From: an uncultured Lachnospiraceae bacterium
GTDB lineage: Bacteria; Bacillota; Clostridia; Lachnospirales; Lachnospiraceae
DNA length: 18,421 nucleotides
NCBI GenBank assembly: GCA_910588965.1
Contig: CAJUSO010000060.1
Coordinates: 1-18,421, forward strand
Direction of reading: 5' to 3'
Shown here: positions 6,524 to 13,679 of the stretch, in pieces
Position numbering within the stretch: position 1 is the stretch's first letter
Layout of the letters: each line of letters opens with the position of its first letter
Program-made: the position numbers and the translations under genes
Notes under the pieces: generated by a model
Database searches by the model: none
What the model saw: only the letters and a program-made list of their open reading frames with translations
What the model was told of the DNA's origin: nothing

Positions 6524-8293
6524 CTACATCCTCTCCGGCGCTTCGAACCCCAGGATATCAATGCAAATCTCCAAAGCCCTTTTGGTAAGCCAAAGCAGCT
6601 TGATGTACCCTGCCTGCTTCATTTCATCTGGCTCCGCCATAATCTTTGTCTCATGGTAGAAATGGTTGAAAGCATTTGCAAGGTCGTAAATATAAGAGCA
6701 GACCTTATGGGGCGCCGCCTCTTCATATGCATTTTCTACCATGCCGTTAAATTTGCTGATTTCCAGCATCAAGGCCTTTTCGCTGCCGGTACAGGCCGGG
6801 AGGATTTCCGCCCCACTGGGCAGTTCCCTCATCGCCTGGTATTTCTTTAAAATGGACTTAATCCTCACAACCGTATACAGGATATACGGGCCTGTGTTCC
6901 CCTCAAAGGAGGTAAACCGGTCGATGTCAAAAATATAATCTTTCGACGCCTGGTTAGACAAATCCCCATACTTAATGGCAGAGAGGGCTACGGTTTTCGC
7001 CGTCTTCCTGGCCTCCTCCTCTTCCACGGTATGGTTATCCGTAATCTTTTTGTACATTTCGTCATTAATACCCGACACCAGGTATTCCAGGCGCATCACG
7101 CCGCCTTCCCGGGTCTTGAAGGGCTTGCCGTCCTTACCGTTCATAGTGCCAAAGCCCAAGAAGGTCAGTTCCGTCTCCGGCCCTACCAGCCCTGTCTTCC
7201 TGGCACAGCGGAAAACCTGGGTAAAGTAAAGCTCCTGCCGCTTGTCCACCACATAGATAATCTCATCTGGCCGGTAATCCTTCATACGCCACACAATGGT
7301 AGCCAGATCCGTCGTGTTATAGAGGGAAGCGCCGTCCGACTTTAAAATCATGCAGGGCGGGATTTCTTTTGTATCCGTATCCTCCTTGACATCCACCACA
7401 AGGGCGCCGTCGCTGAGATAGGCAAAACCCTCCTGCTTCATTTTGCGCACCATATCTGGGATATAGGGCTGGGCGTCTGACTCTCCCTTCCACAGTTCAA
7501 AAGAAACATTCAGATCCTCATAATTGCGCTTTAAGTCATTCACGGAGACATCCAGGATATGGCTTAACAGGGCTTGGTATCCCTTGCGCCCATGCTGCAG
7601 TTCGTAAGTAGCCTGCATAGCCTCATCCTTATATGCCTCATCCTCCTTGGACCTGGCGCTGGCGGATGGATAGATTTCTTCCAGTTCAGAGATGGTAAAG
7701 GGCGGCTCCTTGGGGTACTCCTCCTGGTAGCCCTCATCAAAATATACCAGTTCCGGCTTACGCGCCTTAAGTTCTGTAATAATCAGCCCCATCTGCAGCC
7801 CCCAGTCCCCCAGGTGCACATCCCCTATTACGCTGTGCCCCATAAACTTACCCAGGCGCTTGACACTCTCCCCGATAATGGCGGAGCGCAGGTGTCCCAC
7901 ATGGAGGGGCTTTGCCACATTGGGGCCGCCGTAGTCAATCATGATGGTCTTGGGCGCCGCGCATTTCCCACAGCCCAGGCGTTCTTCATCTGCTGCCATT
8001 TCCTGCAGGTAGCCTGCCAGGAAATCTGGGCTTAACACCAGGTTCAAAAAACCTGGGTTCACAGATTCCGCCGATGCAAACATAGGGTTTCCTTTCAGGC
8101 TTTCGGCCACCTTGCCTGCTATCTGGAACGGGGCGCATTTATACGTTTTGGCAGCCGCCAACGCCCCATTGCACTGGAACTCACAAAGATCCGGGCGGTT
8201 GGACAATGTCACCTTCCCATATGTTCCATCATAGCCATTTGCCTCAAAAGCGGCCATGGCTTCCTTGCTGATTAGGTCTAATAGTTTCTGCAT
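6524..8293 (-). CDS. argS: Arginyl-tRNA synthetase
   Basis: The 589-residue class I synthetase charges tRNA-Arg with arginine using ATP in the cytoplasm. The N-terminal Add-1 domain (about residues 1-110) carries ESVNPGFLNLVLS. The HIGH signature is HVGH (131-134) within KPLHVGHLRSAIIGES. A KMSKS-equivalent reads GKPFKTREGG, and the C-terminal DALR anticodon-binding domain begins near EGNTGPYILYT and ends with FEAPERM. The start is the ATG at 8293, with GGAGGA 4 bp upstream. A frame opening 102 bp earlier has no ribosome site and no homology-like content. The coiled-coil gene ends 70 bp upstream and may be cotranscribed. Confidence 0.97.
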   Translation of the reverse strand: MQKLLDLISKEAMAAFEANGYDGTYGKVTLSNRPDLCEFQCNGALAAAKTYKCAPFQIAGKVAESLKGNPMFASAESVNPGFLNLVLSPDFLAGYLQEMAADEERLGCGKCAAPKTIMIDYGGPNVAKPLHVGHLRSAIIGESVKRLGKFMGHSVIGDVHLGDWGLQMGLIITELKARKPELVYFDEGYQEEYPKEPPFTISELEEIYPSASARSKEDEAYKDEAMQATYELQHGRKGYQALLSHILDVSVNDLKRNYEDLNVSFELWKGESDAQPYIPDMVRKMKQEGFAYLSDGALVVDVKEDTDTKEIPPCMILKSDGASLYNTTDLATIVWRMKDYRPDEIIYVVDKRQELYFTQVFRCARKTGLVGPETELTFLGFGTMNGKDGKPFKTREGGVMRLEYLVSGINDEMYKKITDNHTVEEEEARKTAKTVALSAIKYGDLSNQASKDYIFDIDRFTSFEGNTGPYILYTVVRIKSILKKYQAMRELPSGAEILPACTGSEKALMLEISKFNGMVENAYEEAAPHKVCSYIYDLANAFNHFYHETKIMAEPDEMKQAGYIKLLWLTKRALEICIDILGFEAPERM

Positions 8294-8363
8294 ACTGTCC
8301 TCCATTCCTTTCACTGACTTTGTTGGCGGATATAGGTTCCCTGCCGTCCCATAAAACAATGCC

Positions 8364-8888
8364 TTACGCTCCCCCAATCTCCTGGAGCACTGCATTCATG
8401 TTCGGCAGGCCTGGGTCATCCTCTTCCAAGCCTTCTGCCATAGGCGGCGCGCCATTACCTGAAGCTCCCTCCTCTGCTGGGGATCTATCTGCGCCAGCGC
8501 CTTCTGGAAATGCCTGATCCAGAGCCGTATCTGTTTTTGCTGTTTCAGGACTGTGGGTAGCAATAAGATCTTGCAGCTGCTTGTTCTTCTCATTTAAAAT
8601 CGCCTCTATCCTACTTTGGTTCTCCTGGGTCATGGGAGCCGTCCCTGTGGCATCCATGCCGGTATACAGCTGAGCCTGCAGCATCTCCTGCTCTGCCAAA
8701 AGCTGTTCTATCATCGCGGCAGATTTCCTGTCATTCTCGCTTAAGAGCTGCTCAATGACTACTTCTGCATCCTCCCGGTCCCTGTGCATTTGGGCCTGCT
8801 CCCTGGTCATATACATGATATTCCTGCGTTTTACGATGCTCCTGGCAAAACGCTCTTTGTCATTCCTTATGTCAATGGCATCTTTCAC
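8364..8888 (-). CDS. Hypothetical coiled-coil protein upstream of argS
   Basis: I do not recognise the family. The 174-residue product has a basic N-terminus (KERFARSIVKRRNIMYM), then a charged helical region (about 28-110) with heptad-like repeats. Two near-copies of IEQLL-S/A-E (about residues 45 and 60) suggest a coiled coil. An acidic Gly/Pro/Ala-rich, probably disordered linker follows (about 113-160), then a short tail, LPNMNAVLQEIGGA, that looks like a conserved peptide. There is no signal peptide or membrane segment. The start is GTG at 8888 after TTAGGAGAG; ATGs at residues 25 and 27 are less well placed. It is the first gene of the argS-kinase transcription unit and divergent from sigG. 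Confidence 0.7.
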   Translation of the reverse strand: MKDAIDIRNDKERFARSIVKRRNIMYMTREQAQMHRDREDAEVVIEQLLSENDRKSAAMIEQLLAEQEMLQAQLYTGMDATGTAPMTQENQSRIEAILNEKNKQLQDLIATHSPETAKTDTALDQAFPEGAGADRSPAEEGASGNGAPPMAEGLEEDDPGLPNMNAVLQEIGGA

Positions 8889-8949
8889 GGTTTACTCTCC
8901 TAACTTTTATGAAGGTATGTTTGGGCGCTTTTCATTGCTTTCCTTATGG

Positions 8950-8958
8950 ATTATACCA
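8950..8958 (-). promoter_or_regulatory. Extended -10 promoter candidate for the coiled-coil/argS unit
   Basis: On the minus strand TGGTATAAT is a perfect extended -10 box, 61 bp upstream of the GTG start. The -35 region 17 bp away is weak (TTTTAT), which is usual for extended -10 promoters. It lies only about 12 bp from the -35 element of the divergent sigG promoter. Confidence 0.6.
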
Positions 8959-8970
8959 TGAATTTTTTAT

Positions 8971-9000
8971 GAATAAAAGTAGGAATTTTCGTGCATTCTT
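8971..9000 (+). promoter_or_regulatory. Predicted sigma-G (forespore) promoter of sigG
   Basis: GAATA (8971-8975), an 18-bp spacer and CATTCTT (8994-9000) match the sigma-G consensus GMATR-N18-CATWMTA at all positions except the last. Positioned about 78 bp upstream of the sigG start, it would let sigma-G activate its own gene, as established in Bacillus subtilis. No good sigma-A promoter was seen on the plus strand here. Confidence 0.65.
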
Positions 9001-9077
9001 TAATTAGGCTAAAAATCTGCTGCCGCCCACGCTCCCATTGCCCTGGGCGGTAACGAATACTTACCGGAGGTAACACC

Positions 9078-9866
9078 ATGGCTGCATACAAAGTTGAAAT
9101 CTGCGGGGTCAACACCGCAAAGCTCCCAATCCTGAAAGAGGGGGAGAAAAGCGACCTGTTTACCCGCATCAAGGCAGGGGATAAGGAGGCACGGGAAACT
9201 TACATTAAGGGCAATCTGCGCCTCGTCTTAAGCGTTATCAAGCGTTTTTCCAACAGCAACGAAAATGTAGACGATTTATTCCAGATTGGCTGCATCGGGC
9301 TCATTAAATCTATTGATAACTTTAACCCAGACATCGGGGTAAAATTTTCCACCTATGCAGTCCCAATGATTATAGGCGAAATCCGGCGGTACTTGAGGGA
9401 CAACAATTCCATCCGGGTCAGCCGCTCCCTCAGGGATACAGCCTATAAAGCCATCCACGCCAAGGAGCTCCTGTCCAGGGAAATGTCCCGGGAACCCACC
9501 ATTGACGACATTTCCGCAGAAATCGGGATCCCAAAAGAAGATATCGTATTTGCGCTGGACGCCATCCAATGCCCCGTGAGCCTTTATGATCCGGTCTATA
9601 CGGACGGAGGGGATACCCTCTATGTGATGGACCAAATCAGCGATAAAAAAAATAAGGAGGATACCTGGGTGGAGGAACTTTCCTTAAGCGACGCCATGAA
9701 GCGGCTGAACGAGAGGGAGAATTACATTATCAACCTTCGGTTTTTTGAAGGGAAGACCCAGATGGAGGTTGCGGAAGAAATCCATATCTCCCAGGCGCAG
9801 GTCAGCCGCCTGGAAAAATCCGCTTTGAAAAGCATGAAAAATTACCTTTCCTTAGGATCTGCATAA
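9078..9866 (+). CDS. sigG: RNA polymerase sigma factor SigG, late forespore
   Basis: The 262-residue product aligns along its whole length with sigma-G of spore formers. The N-terminal signature KVEICGVNTAKLPIL (5-19) is specific to SigG. Region 2 has NLRLVLSVIKRF, DDLFQIGCIGL and the -10 recognition segment VKFSTYAVPMIIGEIRRYLRDN (88-109, quoted in part: KFSTYAVPMIIGEIRR). Region 3 has REPTIDDISAEIG, and region 4 has GKTQMEVAEEIHISQAQVSRLE (226-247; core QMEVAEEIHISQAQVS). Sigma-G directs late forespore genes, including coat, germination and DNA-protection proteins. GGAGGT sits 6 bp before the ATG at 9078. The gene stands alone here rather than behind spoIIGA-sigE, the arrangement in many spore formers. 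Confidence 0.97.
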   Translation: MAAYKVEICGVNTAKLPILKEGEKSDLFTRIKAGDKEARETYIKGNLRLVLSVIKRFSNSNENVDDLFQIGCIGLIKSIDNFNPDIGVKFSTYAVPMIIGEIRRYLRDNNSIRVSRSLRDTAYKAIHAKELLSREMSREPTIDDISAEIGIPKEDIVFALDAIQCPVSLYDPVYTDGGDTLYVMDQISDKKNKEDTWVEELSLSDAMKRLNERENYIINLRFFEGKTQMEVAEEIHISQAQVSRLEKSALKSMKNYLSLGSA

Positions 9867-9884
9867 ACCAGCCGGGTGATATGG

Positions 9885-9931
9885 AAAAGCCTGCATATCC
9901 AGATGCCATGGCGCTGGACATGCAGGCTTTT
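9885..9931. terminator. Bidirectional intrinsic terminator between sigG and the rnf operon
   Basis: An 18-nt arm at 9885-9902 (AAAAGCCTGCATATCCAG) pairs with 9914-9931 with a single A:C mismatch. It ends in a run of five Ts on the plus strand and TTTT on the minus strand. It lies 18 bp after the sigG stop and 7 bp after the rnfB stop, so it can end both convergent transcripts. Confidence 0.93.
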
Positions 9932-9938
9932 TGCCGTC

Positions 9939-10736
9939 TTAGACTGCTTTAATGATTTTCTTGGGGCACTTCTCTACGCAAGTGCCGCATCCTGTACATT
10001 TTTCATAATCAATATGGGCAACATTGTCTGTAACGGTAACCGCTTTCTCCGGGCAGTTCTTCTCACAGAGATGGCACCCAATACACCCTACGGAGCAGGC
10101 CGCCATCACGTCCTTGCCCTTATCCTTGGAATTGCACTGCACTTTCTGCTTGGCGTCATAGGGAATGAGCTCAATCAGGTTCTTCGGGCAGGCTGCCACG
10201 CACTTCCCGCAGGCCTTGCAGGCATCCTTATCCACCAGGGCAATGCCGTTTACGATATGCACCGCATCAAAGGGGCACGCCTTCACGCAGCTCCCATAGC
10301 CCAGGCAGCCATAATTACAGGATTTAGGCCCGCCGCCCGGGATGAACGCCATGGCTGCGCAGTCCTCTACGCCTGTGTACTCATAGTCCTGCTTTGCCTT
10401 CTCGCAGTCCCCGGCACATTTCACAAAGGCAACCATCTTTGTCCCGCTTCCTGCGGAAACGCCCATGATATCCCCAATCTTAGCCGCCACTGGGTCGCCG
10501 CCTACCGGGCACTGCCCGACGGGGGCTTCCCCCTTTACAATTGCGGCAGCCAGGCCGGAACAGCCGGCATAACCGCACCCGCCGCAGTTATTCCCAGGGA
10601 GCACGCCCATAATGGCCTCTTCCCTCTCATCTACCTCTACTTTGAATTTCTCCCCAAAAACCCCCAGGAAAAACCCGAGCAGGATACCAGTCCCGCCCAC
10701 CACCAGGGCGGCAACGATAATTGCTGTTACATTCAT
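9939..10736 (-). CDS. rnfB: Rnf complex subunit B, polyferredoxin
   Basis: The 265-residue protein is the ferredoxin-accepting subunit of the Rnf ferredoxin:NAD+ oxidoreductase. One N-terminal membrane anchor (about 4-27) is followed by an Fe-S domain with NNCGGCGYAGC (C51, C54, C59, C76). Four ferredoxin-type 4Fe-4S motifs follow, around C140-C154, C173-C183, C214/C218-C228 and C247-C257. Further cysteines (C107, C111, C126, C201) help complete these sites. It passes electrons from reduced ferredoxin into the membrane part. TAGGAGGG overlaps the rnfA stop codon and serves as the ribosome site. It is the last gene of the operon and abuts the terminator shared with sigG. Confidence 0.96.
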   Translation of the reverse strand: MNVTAIIVAALVVGGTGILLGFFLGVFGEKFKVEVDEREEAIMGVLPGNNCGGCGYAGCSGLAAAIVKGEAPVGQCPVGGDPVAAKIGDIMGVSAGSGTKMVAFVKCAGDCEKAKQDYEYTGVEDCAAMAFIPGGGPKSCNYGCLGYGSCVKACPFDAVHIVNGIALVDKDACKACGKCVAACPKNLIELIPYDAKQKVQCNSKDKGKDVMAACSVGCIGCHLCEKNCPEKAVTVTDNVAHIDYEKCTGCGTCVEKCPKKIIKAV

Positions 10737-10748
10737 CTCTATTCCCTC

Positions 10749-11345
10749 CTATATCATGCCTGAGAATCCCATAAAGGCGATTGACATTAAGCTGGCTGTA
10801 ATCAGCACAATGGCTGTGCCCTGGAAACGCTTGGGCACGTCGTTGTACTCAATCTTCTCACGGATCCCTGCCATAATTACGATAGCGATAAAGAAGCCTA
10901 CAGAGGTGGCAATCCCATTTACCACGCCTTCTAAAATGCTGTAATCCTTGGTCACATTGTTCAAGGCAACGCCCAGCACGGCACAGTTGGTCGTAATCAG
11001 CGGAAGGAACACGCCCAGGGATTCATACAAAGGGGGCATGTTCTTTTTCAGGAACATCTCCACGAACTGCACCAGGGATGCGATGACCAAAATAAATACG
11101 ATGGTGCGCAGGTAGCGCAGGTCAATCCCCTGATCCAACAGAGCCTGGTTGGCCAGGATAAATTTGTAAATCACGCCGGCCACCAGGGAAGCCAAGGTTA
11201 TGACGAAAATAACCGCGCCGCCCATGCCGGCCGCCGTCTCCGTCTTCTTCGACACGCCCAGGAAGGGGCAGATTCCCAGAAACTGGCTCAACACTACGTT
11301 ATTCACAATGGCAGAGCCGATTGCAATCATCAATAATTCTCTCAT
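10749..11345 (-). CDS. rnfA: Rnf complex subunit A, integral membrane
   Basis: The 198-residue membrane protein has six predicted hydrophobic segments. The conserved SQFLGICPFLGVSKK contains C26, and PLITTNCAVLGVAL contains C121. In the RnfA/RnfE and NqrE/NqrD pairs these cysteines hold an Fe-S cluster inside the membrane, on the electron path between RnfB and the flavin subunits. Its ribosome site GGAGGCGG lies just upstream of the ATG, 17 bp after rnfE. Length and motifs are normal for the family. It is homologous to rnfE but lacks the cysteine-rich tail. Confidence 0.96.
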   Translation of the reverse strand: MRELLMIAIGSAIVNNVVLSQFLGICPFLGVSKKTETAAGMGGAVIFVITLASLVAGVIYKFILANQALLDQGIDLRYLRTIVFILVIASLVQFVEMFLKKNMPPLYESLGVFLPLITTNCAVLGVALNNVTKDYSILEGVVNGIATSVGFFIAIVIMAGIREKIEYNDVPKRFQGTAIVLITASLMSIAFMGFSGMI

Positions 11346-11362
11346 TTTTCCGCCTCCTATTC

Positions 11363-12025
11363 TTATGCCTTATCGGATGATTTCCCGGTACACATTGCAG
11401 ACTGGGAGCAGCTTGCACAGTCACCGGACAGGCACCCGGACGGGGCTGCCAGCGGCTTGCCCTTCTTTTCCATCTTATCCCTTACCACATTCATGCCCGC
11501 TACCAGGAAGGCCAGCACCAGGAAAGCGCCAGGAGCCATGATGAATACGGTAATCCCAAGGTTTGCACCCAGGATCTGGCGGATTAGGCCGATAAAGGTC
11601 AAGCCCACGGTAAAGCCAAGCCCCATGCCAAGGCCGTCAAAAATGGACACCAGGACAGGGCTCTTGGAAGCATAGCTTTCCGCCCTTCCCAAAATAATGC
11701 AGTTTACCACAATCAATGGGATATATACGCCCAAGGAAGCGGAAAGCTCCGGCGTATAAGCCTTCATGATAAATTCCACTACGGTCACCAAAGACGCCAC
11801 TACCACGATAAAAGCCGGCACGCGCACCCCATTTGGTATGACCTTACGGAACATGGAAATCAGAAGGTTGGACATTACCAGCACCACTGTGGTGGAAAGC
11901 CCCATGCCTACGCCGTTGATAGCGGAAGAAGTAACCGCCAGGGTAGGGCACATGCCCAGCATCAGCACAAAGGTAGGGTTCTCTTTGATAATACCATTAT
12001 ATAAACGTTCTGCATACTTATTCAT
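11363..12025 (-). CDS. rnfE: Rnf complex subunit E, integral membrane, with Cys-rich tail
   Basis: The 220-residue paralogue of RnfA carries the membrane Fe-S cysteines C26 (in LMLGMCPTLAVTSS) and C109 (in LIVVNCIILGRAES) and about six membrane segments. It acts with RnfA in the ion-translocating core. After the last membrane segment there is a cytoplasmic-looking extension (about 184-220) with C198, C203, C206 and C212, spaced C-x4-C-x2-C-x5-C. Its ribosome site GGGAGGT lies within the last codons of rnfG, and the genes are 2 bp apart, so translation is probably coupled. Whether the tail binds a metal is not known from the sequence. Confidence 0.95.
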   Translation of the reverse strand: MNKYAERLYNGIIKENPTFVLMLGMCPTLAVTSSAINGVGMGLSTTVVLVMSNLLISMFRKVIPNGVRVPAFIVVVASLVTVVEFIMKAYTPELSASLGVYIPLIVVNCIILGRAESYASKSPVLVSIFDGLGMGLGFTVGLTFIGLIRQILGANLGITVFIMAPGAFLVLAFLVAGMNVVRDKMEKKGKPLAAPSGCLSGDCASCSQSAMCTGKSSDKA

Positions 12026-12027
12026 AC

Positions 12028-12639
12028 TTAGTTACCTCCCTGTAAAACAGCCCTGAAATATACTAGGCAGGCATTCACGCCGTTCGTGATGGCCCTGGAT
12101 GAAATCGTAGCGCCAGTCACCGCCTGGATCTCATTCTCAGCTGCAGGCGCAGATTTCACTACTGCATAAACCTCCTCTGCCTTCCCCTGGAACTGGGAAT
12201 AGAAAGGCTCCTCCTGCACCAGCACGCCCAAGCCCGGCGTCTCGCTGATGGCGGTAATGGAATACCCATTCAAAGTCCCGTCGCTTTGGATCCCTACGGA
12301 AAAAGAAATATCTGCCTGGCTCCCCTCATGGGACGTCACGTTTATGACATAGCCCAGCACATTCCCAGAACTGTCCAAAGCTTTGTTGACTGCAGTAATC
12401 TCATCATTCGGGAACTCGCTGGCTGCAATCACTGCTGCCGCCTCTTCGGCCTGGAAGGATTCCTCTTCCTGGAACTCGGCCGCATCGGCAAACACCACTT
12501 TATAGGCCTCATCCAAAGCAGCCTTCTCTGCCGCCGCGATGGGCTCCTTCGTAATATCGTATACAACCCCCAGCATCAAGCCTAACACCAGGGTAAAGGC
12601 GGTTAAAACCAACGCGTCATGCACTATCTTCTTATTCAT
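12028..12639 (-). CDS. rnfG: Rnf complex subunit G, covalent FMN flavoprotein
   Basis: The 203-residue subunit has one N-terminal membrane segment (about 8-28) and an extracytoplasmic FMN-binding domain. SETPGLG (132-138) and AVTGATISS (173-181) are the family marks. The last threonine of TGAT (T178) is the site where the flavin transferase ApbE attaches FMN. The start ATG overlaps the rnfD stop (ATGA), and the ribosome site AAGGAGGT lies inside rnfD. No apbE gene is in the window, so it must be encoded elsewhere. Confidence 0.95.
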   Translation of the reverse strand: MNKKIVHDALVLTAFTLVLGLMLGVVYDITKEPIAAAEKAALDEAYKVVFADAAEFQEEESFQAEEAAAVIAASEFPNDEITAVNKALDSSGNVLGYVINVTSHEGSQADISFSVGIQSDGTLNGYSITAISETPGLGVLVQEEPFYSQFQGKAEEVYAVVKSAPAAENEIQAVTGATISSRAITNGVNACLVYFRAVLQGGN

Positions 12640-13571
12640 TGTTTTACCTCCTTCTTCTGCCCGAATGCCCTTGGGATTGTAAATTTCTCAATAATCGGCA
12701 CCAGCAGGTTGCTCAAAATAATTGCAAAGGAAACGCCCTCTGCATTCGCCCCAAAGATACGGAACAGCCCGGTTAAGACCCCAAGGCAGATCCCATATAC
12801 GACTTTCCCCATGGGCGTAATAGGAGAAGTCACATAGTCCGTCGCCATGAAAAATGCGCCCAGCATAAGCCCGCCGCCGCATAAATGAGCCGTCAGGTAA
12901 TTTACATCGAAGCCATGCCCGCCAAACAGCAGGACAAATGCTGCAAAAGAAAGGATATAGCTGGCAGGGATGGTCAGGTCAATGACCCCCAGCAGGATTA
13001 AAAGAACCGCGCCGATTAAAATAGCAATCACGCTGGTCTCGCCGATTGTACCAGCGGTGGTCCCAACCAGCATCTTCATCGTATCCACGCTCTCGCCATT
13101 TTTCAAAAGCGCCAAAGGCGTAGCCCCAGTCACCCCGTCATAGGTAAAGCTGGTCATCGTCCCTGCAAAAGAAACCAGCAGGAAACACCTTGCCCCCAAG
13201 GCAGGGTTCATAAAGTTCTGCCCCAGGCCGCCGAACATCATTTTCACGATTACAATAGCAAACACGCTGCCCAAGACTGCCTGCCAGATTGGCAGCGTAT
13301 GGGGCAGGTTCAGCGCCAGCAGAAGCCCTGTCACAACTGCGCTGAAATCATTTATCGTACTCTTTTTATGTATCAGCTTCTCAAACAGCCATTCGGAAGC
13401 CACACAGGTGGCAATACAGGCCAAAATCAAAATCAATGCATCCAGCCCAAAGTTCCAGACCCCAAATGCCGCGGCCGGCAATAGTGCAATCACCACATAA
13501 AGCATGATTTTGGAGGATGTATCCTTGGAACGGATATGTGATGAGGATGATACGTTATACAAATCACTCAC
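12636..13571 (-). CDS. rnfD: Rnf complex subunit D, membrane FMN subunit
   Basis: The 311-residue polytopic protein has eight or more hydrophobic segments. DGVTGATPLA (145-154) is the covalent FMN motif, with T151 the expected attachment residue; GGLGQNFMNPALGARC (114-129) is a family signature. RnfD is a main candidate for the ion channel driven by electron flow. The start is GTG at 13571 after AAAGAGGTG. A gap of 108 bp separates it from rnfC, much wider than the other spacings in this operon, and contains a GC-rich hairpin. Confidence 0.95.
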   Translation of the reverse strand: MSDLYNVSSSSHIRSKDTSSKIMLYVVIALLPAAAFGVWNFGLDALILILACIATCVASEWLFEKLIHKKSTINDFSAVVTGLLLALNLPHTLPIWQAVLGSVFAIVIVKMMFGGLGQNFMNPALGARCFLLVSFAGTMTSFTYDGVTGATPLALLKNGESVDTMKMLVGTTAGTIGETSVIAILIGAVLLILLGVIDLTIPASYILSFAAFVLLFGGHGFDVNYLTAHLCGGGLMLGAFFMATDYVTSPITPMGKVVYGICLGVLTGLFRIFGANAEGVSFAIILSNLLVPIIEKFTIPRAFGQKKEVKQ

Positions 13572-13624
13572 AATCAGACACCTCTTTCTCTTTTTCTCAT
13601 TTCATTCTTGCTACCGTCTTGCTT

Positions 13625-13648
13625 GCGCTGCACCAGACCCCGCAGCGC
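13625..13648 (-). other. GC-rich hairpin in the rnfC-rnfD spacer
   Basis: GCGCTGC (13625-13631) and GCAGCGC (13642-13648) form a perfect 7-bp stem with a 10-nt loop, in the only long spacer of the operon. No U-run follows, so it is not a terminator. It may protect mRNA ends after cleavage and so set different levels of rnfC and rnfDGEAB. Confidence 0.4.
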
Positions 13649-13679
13649 CATCTAGCTTCGCCTGGCGGATAAAACCTGC

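Noticed and set aside
8294..8395. Upstream in-frame extension of argS
   Set aside because: It overlaps the end of the coiled-coil gene, has no ribosome site, and adds residues not expected in ArgS; the ATG at 8293 has GGAGGA.
9876..10763. A 295-codon plus-strand open frame opposite rnfB
   Set aside because: It lies wholly antisense to rnfB and its terminator. It has no ribosome site and no family-like motifs, and it arises from the codon bias of rnfB.
13625..13648. Hairpin considered as a terminator inside the rnf operon
   Set aside because: No U-run follows on the minus strand, and the downstream rnf genes need the transcript.
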